From Herpomyces periplanetae (taxonomy: Eukaryota; Ascomycota; Laboulbeniomycetes; Herpomycetales; Herpomycetaceae): 64,000 bases of DNA. Position 1 is the stretch's first letter; the number at the start of each line of letters is the position of its first letter. Shown here one piece after another: positions 31,417 through 40,449 of the stretch. Position numbers and translations under genes: made by a program. Below the pieces are notes generated by a model, which saw only the letters and a list, made by a program, of their open reading frames with translations, searched no databases and had not been told where the DNA came from. The stretch covers positions 124,001 to 188,000 of the forward strand of contig WMKJ01000005.1 in NCBI GenBank assembly GCA_009733715.1. Direction: 5' to 3'.

Positions 31417-33887
31417 GGTACCATTGTAATCTGGGGGCCAATTTTTACATTATCGGCAGGCTTAGCAATGACATCCTTTGATTTATCAGTAGAATTGAGG
31501 TTTGATGCAACAGCTAAGTTGTCCGAGTACTCAGTTTTATTCAGTAAACCTCTACTATTCAGTGTATCAAGAATTATTTGAACTCGACTATTAACGGCTT
31601 CAGATATTTTATCCGCAACGGCTTGCATTGAGCTAGTTTGAATATGATCAGCAAGAGGAATAACAAATTTAAGTATATCCCGTACTTGGTCATCCTCTGA
31701 AGCCGCACCGCCACTTGTATCCAAGTAATATCTATCCACAGGTCTTAAACCACCTGTATCCCCTGTTGCCGTCATATATGACCATGCACCACTCGCACCA
31801 TCTCCATTCCCCGGGTAAGCATCTGTGCTCTGGATGTGTGCCTGATACGGTACCCGTGCTCCATTGGCTGACCTCAATAAATAATCGATCAAGGCTCTAT
31901 CCCGTTCCGCCTCACTTTGCAACAAATTAACTTTTTCCTTTAAATAGTAGTATTCATACTTATTAATAAAATCAGATTGTTCATCATCATAAAATCTGCC
32001 AGCGTATCCCTGTGGATATAAAGCTCGTAAGTTTCGCATGGACATTATTTGATAGAGTGATTGAAGTGAAACACCTTCAAATCTTCCCACTAATTGAGTA
32101 GCCGGTACCTGCTGGCTCATAGTGTTTGCTTTGTTTGCTTCTTTTTCTTTTTGGGCTTTCCTTTGCTTGCGTTCCTCTTCCCTAGCAGCTTTTTGCTCTG
32201 CCAATGCTTTGTCCCAGTAAGCTTTAAGAGGAATTTCCCACGGTTTCTCCTCAAAGATTTTTTCTATTTCCTCACAATAATCAATGTTAAGCTCTTTCAT
32301 TTGATCGTCGCATCTATCAGGTATTCCCATGGTCTTGTTGCCAAACCCCAGTGTTACAATGCTGAACGTGTGAGATGCCAGTTTGGGGCATGAGGCCACT
32401 AACGCTCGAATTCTATCCCCTCCTTCACCCAAGCCAAAAGTAAAGTATCCATCTACGCTTCTAAACGATCGAAGTTTGTCAATATGTTGACAAGCTATAA
32501 CCAAATCTTCAAAGCGGCCCGGTCGAACTCTCTTTCGAAAATTATCCGTGTACTGATTGTAGAAGTCAACAACATAATAGGGGATTCCTGGATAAGCTGC
32601 ATCATATTCATCGATAATGGTACGAACTTCTCGAGATTCTCTAGTCTGACCTTCATCGGGCCAAAGTATTAAACCCGGACTAATCGGGTTATCATCTCCA
32701 CCGTCATATTCTTCCGGATAATAGATAATTTTACGAGTTTTATTGTATACTTGAACTTCGATAAATTCGTCCAATTTGTACGAGAAAGTTCGATCCTTGA
32801 AGTAACTAAGTTCAAATTCGGACTCGGGAAATTCCAAGTAGTATTTTGATCTAGGGTCTACTTCAGCTTCTTCGACTTCAGGTTCATCATTTGCTTTCGT
32901 CTCAGAGGTGCTAGATGCCACGTTGGTACTACCATTCAAAGTCAATTGACCCATTACCCAAGCGTTAACCGGATTTCCAAACATGTCAGTGCCCACGAAA
33001 TAGTAAACTCCGTCATTATTTCCTTTCTGAAGATAGCCTTGTGATGCCAAATTACTAAAATACGGGTTAAGAGATGGAGCTAACATATTTCCTCCAAAAC
33101 CTGGAGAGCCCATGCCCATGCCCATGCCCATACCCATACCCATACCCATTCCATTTCCCATGCCCATACCCATTCCATTTCCCATGCCCATACCCATTCC
33201 ATTTCCCATACCTGTACGAAAATTGCCACCCGAATCATTGCTGTTTGTTTGGCCTGCAGCAAGTGTATCCAAAGATCCACTTTGAGTTGTAGCCGCTGAC
33301 TGACCTGTACCAGTATAACCTCCTACTTCCGTTCCGTTTGTTACAGGATATTGTTGATTCGGGGTAAGTTGGCCTGCATTTACCCCCATTCCGTACTGAG
33401 ATTTTGTTAGGTCATACATCCTTTGCTGGTTCAATTCATTTAAGTATATTCCACTGGCTTGTGAAGCCGCCTGGGGTACTCCAGAGACTAACCCATTTGC
33501 CATTGCCGGTCCCAAGGATCCATAAAATCCTTGTTTGAACGAAGTGTACACGGGTTGACCACCATAACTATAACCATTGGCATCGACACCTCCATACGGT
33601 ACCACATTCACAACTTGAGGGGGATTAACACCATTTTGGGCCACATACACAGTATTAGCATTAGGTGTGACCGGAGCTTGAGCAACAGGGACGGGGGAGG
33701 GTGCAGCAGCTATTTTCTTTGGTGGCGGAGGGGTAGGTGGAGCTCCAGGAGATGGAGGTGGAATTGCCGTCGATCCGGGCTGACTGTTTTTACTCCAACT
33801 TGGCACATATTTCGACCATCCTTTCCGCTGTGCGGACACAAGTAAACCCTCGAATCCGAAAAGGATTAGTACAAGAAAAACTTTCAT
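31368..33887 (-). CDS. Secreted low-complexity protein with degenerate palmitoyl-protein-thioesterase-like domain (paralogue B)
   Basis: Single - strand exon, 839 aa from the ATG at 33887; that start exposes the signal peptide MKVFLVLILFGFEGLLVSAQ, whereas starting 11 codons upstream would bury it. Next come a Pro/Ala-rich stretch, Gly/Tyr/Gln-rich sequence, a GMGMGN run (residues ~226-260), an acidic linker, and a PPT1-like region at about 402-559. There GLILWPDEGQ, the strand-helix around YPGIPYYVVDFY, IACQ, ALVASCP and IPDRCDDQ..DYC follow PPT1 in order. The nucleophile motif reads GLGEGG instead of GFSQGG, so Ser is Gly (codon 32429-32427). A basic coiled-coil-like segment (AAREEERKQRKAQKEKE), further helices and an Asp-Glu C-terminal tail follow. 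It is probably a secreted or wall-associated pseudoenzyme; function unknown. Confidence 0.72.
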   Translation of the reverse strand: MKVFLVLILFGFEGLLVSAQRKGWSKYVPSWSKNSQPGSTAIPPPSPGAPPTPPPPKKIAAAPSPVPVAQAPVTPNANTVYVAQNGVNPPQVVNVVPYGGVDANGYSYGGQPVYTSFKQGFYGSLGPAMANGLVSGVPQAASQASGIYLNELNQQRMYDLTKSQYGMGVNAGQLTPNQQYPVTNGTEVGGYTGTGQSAATTQSGSLDTLAAGQTNSNDSGGNFRTGMGNGMGMGMGNGMGMGMGNGMGMGMGMGMGMGMGSPGFGGNMLAPSLNPYFSNLASQGYLQKGNNDGVYYFVGTDMFGNPVNAWVMGQLTLNGSTNVASSTSETKANDEPEVEEAEVDPRSKYYLEFPESEFELSYFKDRTFSYKLDEFIEVQVYNKTRKIIYYPEEYDGGDDNPISPGLILWPDEGQTRESREVRTIIDEYDAAYPGIPYYVVDFYNQYTDNFRKRVRPGRFEDLVIACQHIDKLRSFRSVDGYFTFGLGEGGDRIRALVASCPKLASHTFSIVTLGFGNKTMGIPDRCDDQMKELNIDYCEEIEKIFEEKPWEIPLKAYWDKALAEQKAAREEERKQRKAQKEKEANKANTMSQQVPATQLVGRFEGVSLQSLYQIMSMRNLRALYPQGYAGRFYDDEQSDFINKYEYYYLKEKVNLLQSEAERDRALIDYLLRSANGARVPYQAHIQSTDAYPGNGDGASGAWSYMTATGDTGGLRPVDRYYLDTSGGAASEDDQVRDILKFVIPLADHIQTSSMQAVADKISEAVNSRVQIILDTLNSRGLLNKTEYSDNLAVASNLNSTDKSKDVIAKPADNVKIGPQITMVPYDDEDDEDEDEDEDE
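32211..32684 (-). other. PPT1-like domain of paralogue B
   Basis: Residues ~402-559. The cysteine spacing and the flanking RIRALVASCP match PPT1 without gaps around the elbow. The Ser is replaced by Gly, and the later Asp/His part of the fold is replaced by a charged helical segment after AYWDKA. Confidence 0.65.
33108..33212 (-). repeat. GMGMGN-coding tandem repeat
   Basis: On the + strand it reads as CCCATG/CCCATA hexamers with interspersed CCATTT. It codes about 35 residues of alternating Gly and Met with periodic Asn inside paralogue B. Confidence 0.9.
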
Positions 33888-34159
33888 TTTGCCTGATCTT
33901 CTGCGTGTAAAGTACTGCATATTGCTAGATTCTGAGAGTAATTCACATCCAGAAAAAAAAGTTGCTCATTCCACCGTAGTTCAGAGTGCTCGTATTTTAA
34001 CTGATTTTCTCAAAAAGCAGCTAACCATACTCAAATTTTCATTTTATCCATTAGCTTTTATCCATCTTTTTGATATGCCCTCAGAGACTATTATGCTAGC
34101 CTTAAATCTAGCACATAAACTCCATGAACCATGAAATTAAACCACAATACCAACTGAGT
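33888..34159. other. Short gap between paralogue B and RRN7
   Basis: About 270 bp. It must contain both the RRN7 3' end and the paralogue B promoter. Nothing else seen. Confidence 0.5.
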
Positions 34160-36224
34160 CTAATCGATCTTTGATCTTAGATGCTCTCGCATAAACTGAT
34201 ACCCCCGCACGATTTCATTCCAATCATCACTACTAATTTTCCCCAATCTTCGCTCTGCTAAAAATACGGCATTGACCACCCGTTTGGCTGACAAGCTTGA
34301 CAATTTGACTATTATCCTTATAATTTGCATGTAAGTCTGCGCAATTTTTGACAGTTCCTCAACTTCACATTTTTCCCAGTGCCTTATCTCCTCGATATTT
34401 TTAAATACAACGTACGGGCTCGCTTTCACTTGCAAATCTTCACATCTTTCACTTTTTTCATTGACATCCAAACAACTTAACTGCGAGCGTAATATGAAAA
34501 CCCTTTCTTGGATCTTATCAATTACGTATTCGTCATATCCCCGGTTTAATGTACTTTCATTACACGTTGTATCCTCTGATCCAATATCTGATCCAGACAC
34601 ATAATTATCCAGTTCACTCTCCGCTCCGCATACCCTTTGCTTCACATGTTTCGTGCGAGCATAGCGATGGTCAAACCATTTCACGTATTGCATCATTTCA
34701 TCTTCCTTCATATCATGCCAGGCATAATCTTGTGTAATAGTATTGAAATGTTCATCTGTCAGATCTTGTCCACTAGGATTCAAACTCTTTTCCATAACCA
34801 TTTTCCATGCATACCAATCAAATTTACCGTACTTACAGTCCTCTTGAGCACTTAATCCATCTATTGGGTACAGTAATTTCAAGCTTATAATTAAGCAGCA
34901 GATAATTTGGAGTTCTGGGAAATCTAATCCTGAATATCGAACGCCTGGCCGCACTGATTTAAATTTGTACGTAAAGCTCATCAGTCCACTAACTATTTTT
35001 GCACCCATATACACATCCAAAGGCACGGCTAGCTCAATGATATATCGCACTAGCAGAGGTTGCCAATTTAGGCACGGTAAACTAATACCCAAATCTCTTT
35101 CATAACTGATCATTAAGTCAATGCAAGCGTTGTAAAGTTCGTCATCCTCAAGCTCTCGTTGGTCAGCATTAATCTGAAGGGAGTGTTGAGAGTTAAGCTC
35201 TTCGAAGTAGAGTTTGGGAATACCAGATGAAATGTCTACTAAGGAAAAGCCATCAAATTTAGTCCACCGGTATATATCTCCAATTCTGACAGGTAATCGC
35301 AGTGCAAGAGAGGCCATGTAACATAAAGCCAATCCATCGATTAACAAGGGCATTTTCTCCAGATCTCGGCCAGATCGTCCAATAGCTCTTGTGTTCGCCA
35401 TACTACTGACAACGCTGAATGTATCAGCTGTGCTACAGGTGTGCAGTCCGTCGATACTACTTTGCTTACTTCCTGTAACGTTGTGTAGTTAGTGTTAGGG
35501 GTTCAAAAAGAAAACTTTATCAGGTAAAACTTACTCGACGAACGTGCATCAATTGACTCGGGGCCCGACTCGAAATCGCGATCTGACGTATCATTATACA
35601 GCGAACCACTAACGCTAAATTGCTCTGTATTTTGGACAGGCGCATAAGGAAACCATACTAAACGTAATAGCCACAAATCACGAAGAACGGCCTAGCGTAA
35701 CATGGATTAGCAGACTAGACTAATTAAAGGGAGAAATATGGAAACATGTACCTCGAAAACGACGGGAAACCCCCGTTGAGTGATAAAATAGCGGCACCAT
35801 TTTTTGAGAATAAACTGATATATAACAATAAAGGATCTTTTAGAGCGATATTTTCGAATTGGCCCTGAGAGAAGAGGATTAGCATGAACTTCAAGGTGAA
35901 TGTAAGTAAAAGGTAGAAAGACAAGTAAAACAAACCTGTCAAAATTTTGGCTTCATCGTTATCAGCACAATCAGTGATGGGTGTCAAGCCGAAGGGGTTT
36001 TGTTCATCATCAAAATGAGCTTCAAATTGCTAGGAAGTGCGGAATAATGAAGTTAGTAACATTGAAGATTAGAAGAGTTTGATGGAGGGGATAGACAAGC
36101 TTACCTGTAGATGGCTACCGCACTCAACACAATATAAACGGCCATCACCTTCATGAGCACCTTTACGACTTCGGTAACAAAATTGGCATGGTTCTGGCAG
36201 AACAAATGTACTGCCGGGAATCAT
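34160..36224 (-). CDS. RRN7: RNA polymerase I core factor subunit Rrn7 (TAF1B family)
   Basis: Five - strand exons: 36224-36105, 36029-35936, 35864-35752, 35691-35535 and 35472-34160; introns of 75, 71, 60 and 62 nt; 598 aa. The first exon carries the N-terminal zinc ribbon with Cys13, Cys16, Cys32 and Cys35 (CQFC..YCVEC). The exon 3-4 join gives YQFILKKWCRYFI, then FPVVFE and AVLRDLWLLRLVWFPYAP. The last exon holds the cyclin-fold part with LPVRIGDIYRWTKFDGF. Rrn7/TAF1B is the TFIIB-like subunit of the Pol I core factor that recruits polymerase to rDNA promoters in the nucleolus. All five exons join in frame with GT-AG borders. It starts about 530 bp after the eIF5A gene ends. Confidence 0.9.
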
Positions 36225-36752
36225 GGTATGTGGAAATAAAAGTCTTACCGATGGGTAGAAGGTCAAGATTTAAGAGAAAGGGTTTAGATTCAACGTTCAC
36301 TCTTACAAATGTAGGTAAAGACTTAGTTTAGAGGTGAACCGTTGTTTACAGAGCTATTACCTGGCGAAGTCTGAATAAAAGGGATAAACGAGAGAAGAAA
36401 GTAATGACGGATAGTTCGAGGAAATTACGAGAAAGGTTGGTGGACTGAAGTGATAAGGATAAAGAAAGTCGATCAAATTAAAAGACGTATGCGAACCAAG
36501 CAATACCTTGCGATGAGACTACGCGAAATGGGGGACTTGCATAATCATAAACGGGAGTATAAGGTAAGAATTTAACCGTGAAATTTAGGTATACGATTTT
36601 CGGGCGAGTTAATTCATCAAAAATACAAGCCTAATCGAACATTAAAGTTAACGTTTCAAATGTGAACAGCTTCGACTTGACACTGTCGTAGGGGAAAGGG
36701 AAGCTAGTTACGACGGTGTGTCGACAAGAGCAAGATATGAGTATTGACGGGA
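36225..36752. other. Intergenic, eIF5A 3' flank and RRN7 promoter
   Basis: About 530 bp, purine-rich on the + strand, i.e. C/T-rich on the coding strand of the following - strand gene RRN7. No gene recognised. Confidence 0.5.
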
Positions 36753-37824
36753 TTATTTAGAAGCTTCCTTAACGTCGATGGCAGCCTCTTCATTCATAGC
36801 GGTCAAGACTACTACGTCTAAAAGAAGGTAGTTAAACTGGTTAGCTGGTGATGGATTGGCAAGAAGGTAGATAGGCTATGAAGATTGAATGGAAAGGGAA
36901 AACCATAAGGTATAGCAAATGTAAAATGGAATATTTACTCAAGTCTTTGCCTTCTTCGATGAAGGATTTTTTAATTCGTTCGCCGATTTCCGATTCAGGA
37001 AGTTTGACATCATCCTTGGTAGTACCATCATCAGACATAAGTGACAAGAAGCCGTCATCGGTAACATCAAGCTGTTTACACATAGTTAGAATAAGGTTAA
37101 TAAATGCGCATGGACAGAAGAAGGGGTAATGGGTTGTAAAGAATTGAAAATTGAAGAGAAATGGAAGAGGTAGTGTAGTAGGGATGATAATTTAACAAAA
37201 TGATAAATTAACATACCAGTTGATACTCTTGACGACGAACAGTGGGAACATCCATGTTATGAGTAGATGGACAGAGATCTTCCAATTTTTTTCCGGTAAA
37301 TATATCGATAGCGACAAGGTGAACTTTTGCATGACCATGTTTACCAGTCTTGGAAGTTGACATTTCGACAATTTTACACGGACGATTTTTGATTACGACG
37401 TGGCCATTTTTACGCAACGCAGAGCATTGCATGGGATAAGTGACCGAAGCTCCCGCGTCCGCGCTCTCGAAAGTATGCTCATGCTTTTTAAACGGGTAAA
37501 ATAAATCATTAATGCGTAAGTAAAGGTAAGGGTAAAAGTATACGATAATATAAATGATAAGAATCATTCAAAGAAACATTGACGAGTATCATTTGTTATT
37601 ATTGAAGGGTAATCCATTAAATAGTAGTAAGCGCACAATCTCCCGAAATCTTTGGCATGATTGTATTTTCACCAGTATATACGAAATATGTATTTCGCTA
37701 ATGAATCCCCATCGTACATGTAAGGTATGCACAAGTACATTTACAAAATGAAGATAGGAAATCCAACTGGAACGAAGATATATATACGTAGAAATAATAA
37801 ACGTACCTTGGCATCCTCAGCCAT
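36753..37824 (-). CDS. Translation factor eIF5A
   Basis: Four - strand exons: 37824-37807 (18 nt), 37483-37217, 37071-36939 and 36817-36753; 160 aa, the usual length. The first exon codes only MAEDAK and is followed by a 323-nt intron, the longest intron identified here. The hypusine loop [14 protein letters not shown] is intact, with the modified lysine at residue 54. The joins rebuild [16 protein letters not shown] and [18 protein letters not shown]. eIF5A, once hypusinated by deoxyhypusine synthase and hydroxylase, binds the ribosomal E site and relieves stalling at difficult peptide bonds such as polyproline. The first acceptor (TTTAAAAAG) is purine-rich and weak-looking, but is the only one that fits. 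A TCACGTGA palindrome lies 0.3 kb upstream. Confidence 0.96.
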
Positions 37825-38606
37825 GATGTAGCCCAATAGCGATTTACGCGGTGTATGAACTTAGTTTGTGGGTTTGTGCGTGCGTCCGAGTGTGCGCGTG
37901 CAAAAACTCCCGCAAGATTAAATTAAAAGTAAGACTGCCCGGGCGGACTTAATTCCCAGCAACATGCGAAAAAAAATTATTAAAATAATTCCCAATTCCA
38001 AACGATGGAAAGAATGTGCGATACCAGTTTATCACGAACTTTTGAATCCTAAGTCAGCCGTTCCCTTCCCTTCTCACCGACAACCGCCAACACCCGACCC
38101 CCCGGCAAAACCTCGGCTTTGGTAGTGGTCACGTGAGCAAGGATTGGTAGCGGATGAAGGTGCTGAAGGAAGACGAGGGGAAATGGAAATCTTACATGAA
38201 GAATAAAATAGGATTAAAGAGGTACAATTGATAATATTAATTGATGGATTGGAAATTTTAATCAATATAATCATTTGCATTTTAACTATATACTTTATCA
38301 CCTCTAGTGCCCCGTCACCCACCCCAATTCCACACCTACTTATCTTGTTTTTTAAGCGAATGTGCGTTTGTGGCGCAGCGATGGTATTGTGGCTGGTGGA
38401 TTCCGGTGGGTGTGGCGGTGGATACGACGGTGGCGATGGCACTGACGATGATGGAAATGGCTGCGATAATGGTCTTGTTGATACAAATTATTTGTTGATG
38501 GGCGCTTGTGCTAGTCCGTCTTCTCACTCCAAAAACCCTTTCCGGCTTTTTCCATCCAGTCTGCTCTTCCTTATTGTCATATTTTCCGATAAACCATATA
38601 CATCAC
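37825..38606. promoter_or_regulatory. eIF5A promoter and TatD-like gene 3' flank
   Basis: About 780 bp. TCACGTGA at 38129-38136, about 305 bp upstream of the eIF5A ATG, is a perfect 8-base E-box palindrome. The open frames on both strands at 38.2-38.6 kb have no motif. Confidence 0.45.
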
Positions 38607-39668
38607 CTAATCTCCAAACACAAATCGCTTCCAGTTTGCATTCAATATTGCTACTCCCTGACTTATTGACCAAGATTTAGCCTCACAAACGGCCTTGACA
38701 ATCGATTCCATACTTCTATCTAGCGCTTCATCAAGTACGAACTGATCGCTTTCTACTAGGATATATGGAGAGGGAATTTTATTCAAGATAATCTTTAACT
38801 CAGCCAGTTTTGAATGCTTCAAGTTCACAATACATGAAAAAGAAAAATAAAATTCACAAGGCCACGACGTTGCATTTAAGTAAAAAGTAAGTATATCTAT
38901 CCCACCCGAGAAGGAATGTAGACAAATTCTAGGGGGAAGGCAAGTGGTTTTACCCAAACTATACGATGCATTTTTTAATCTTTCAAAAGCGTCAAATAAC
39001 TTTCCATGACACTGTACTCCGTGAACGGAAACTGGTCGCTTTAACTGAGCAGCCAAACCAAGCTGTGCCATAAGTAGTGATATTTGATGCTCCATTGATA
39101 CACGATATTGTGATAAGCCATGGTTAGCACAGGCTGTAATTAACGTTGACGATGAGCCTGATAAAGAATTATTTTGTAACGGGATTCGATAAGCTTTGTC
39201 AAGGCCAATTTCTCCCACAATAGCGAAGGGATATTTTTCCAAGCTTAAACGAGTTGTTGCGATACACTCACACATGCTTGTTGGCTCGGGTAAATTTTGA
39301 ATGAAATCAGGTGAAGGGGTGGGTGCCAGTATCTTTTGATAATGAGAATACTTATTTCTTATAATGTCGACTTTGTCCTTATTCATGATCGAATTTACTG
39401 TTAAATCATCATAGAGTAAATGAGAAAACCAAGGGTGCCAACCGAACCCTGGAATTATCAAATTCATCTGACCCGAAAAGTGACATGCATCAGGCAGATC
39501 CAGTATCTCATACGCTGAAGCTATTTCCTTCATCCGTTTTAGTGTGTCTGCATTTGTTGACATGGTAATGAAGGCTACAGTTTTCCATGCACTTTTCCGA
39601 GTGTTTGGTTCATTGAATTGGGTTATGTGACAATGAGCATCGTATACTTGGAAACACTGGTTTGCCAT
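38607..39668 (-). CDS. TatD-family metal-dependent hydrolase, Cut9-interacting protein Scn1-like
   Basis: Single exon, 353 aa from the ATG at 39668; the frame runs further up only from a TTG. Metal-site signatures of the TatD fold occur in order: VYDAHCHITQF (HxH) at the N-terminus, GEIGLDKAY (Glu), VSVHGVQCHG (His), CLHSFSGG (His) and the late VESDQF (Asp). TatD enzymes are TIM-barrel nucleases or amidohydrolases. The length and the inserted loops after GEIGLD resemble the fungal branch named for fission yeast Scn1, which was found by interaction with the APC subunit Cut9. The substrate in fungi is not settled. Confidence 0.85.
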   Translation of the reverse strand: MANQCFQVYDAHCHITQFNEPNTRKSAWKTVAFITMSTNADTLKRMKEIASAYEILDLPDACHFSGQMNLIIPGFGWHPWFSHLLYDDLTVNSIMNKDKVDIIRNKYSHYQKILAPTPSPDFIQNLPEPTSMCECIATTRLSLEKYPFAIVGEIGLDKAYRIPLQNNSLSGSSSTLITACANHGLSQYRVSMEHQISLLMAQLGLAAQLKRPVSVHGVQCHGKLFDAFERLKNASYSLGKTTCLPPRICLHSFSGGIDILTFYLNATSWPCEFYFSFSCIVNLKHSKLAELKIILNKIPSPYILVESDQFVLDEALDRSMESIVKAVCEAKSWSISQGVAILNANWKRFVFGD

Positions 39669-40014
39669 AGAAATAGTATTTTGCAATTGAACCGGGTTTA
39701 AGAGGAAAGTCAATAACGTATCAATTAGTACTCTAAAATGTGATAATGAAAATGGAGAAATGGAATTGGTTTGATTATTGCAAGGGAAATAATTGATTGG
39801 AAGAAGCCGATAAAATAAAAAAATGTGTATACGTGTGCATGTAGAAAGGTAGAAAAATATCTTGCATGTAATTGATACACTTTATGACCTGCGTATATTC
39901 AAGTAACCTTTATTGTTTAGGTTCGAGTTGGCTTGGATCATGTGCACATAAAATTTGTCTATGCTAATGAGTTGGATGTTACCGATGTAGTAATGTTATG
40001 ATAACCAGAAAGAT

Positions 40015-40427
40015 TTACACATGTAAACCATATTCAGGATAGCGTGGTAAACCTGAGTTCGAAGTTAATTTCGTCAAAATTGAGCTACTGGGTTAGAATG
40101 TGGGAGGTACCTTTGAAACAATCTTTGGATGTGGGAGCACGCAAACTATAATGTGAGATCAATTCACTTTCCAGTTCAAGAGCAGGACTCTGAAAACATT
40201 TCAGTGGTGTTGACGGTTTAGTCTGTAGTATTCAGGTATTCATGAACATATACGATGGAATGTTAAAATAATACAAATTTGACGAATAGTGTAGTTTACC
40301 AAATTAAAAATACCAATGACTTTAACGTGTATTTACCAAAATATGAAGATGCAAAGTTTATGAAGCGAAAAGGATGAATAAGGGAAAACCGTAGAAATTG
40401 AATGATGCATACTGGGCACGAACCCAT
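40015..40427 (-). CDS. Candidate small three-exon gene, 43 aa
   Basis: Three short - strand exons, 40427-40413, 40189-40111 and 40052-40015, join in frame with GT-AG borders (introns of 223 and 58 nt) to give MGSCP, then SPALELESELISHYSLRAPT and SKDCFK, then GLPRYPEYGLHV and stop. I do not recognise the family. The middle exon is flanked by TTTTCAG and GTACCT and reads like real coding sequence. The ATG sits in AAAATGG. A C/T-rich - strand leader of almost 2 kb (about 40.45-42.6 kb), like those before other genes here, ends just upstream. The first exon is the least certain part. Confidence 0.4.
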
Positions 40428-40449
40428 TTTGGGGCGATTTGTAGCTTTA

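Noticed and set aside
39916-39930. GGTTCGAG resembling a tRNA T-loop, also GTTCGAGCC near 46860
   Set aside because: No acceptor, D-arm or anticodon stem could be built around either.
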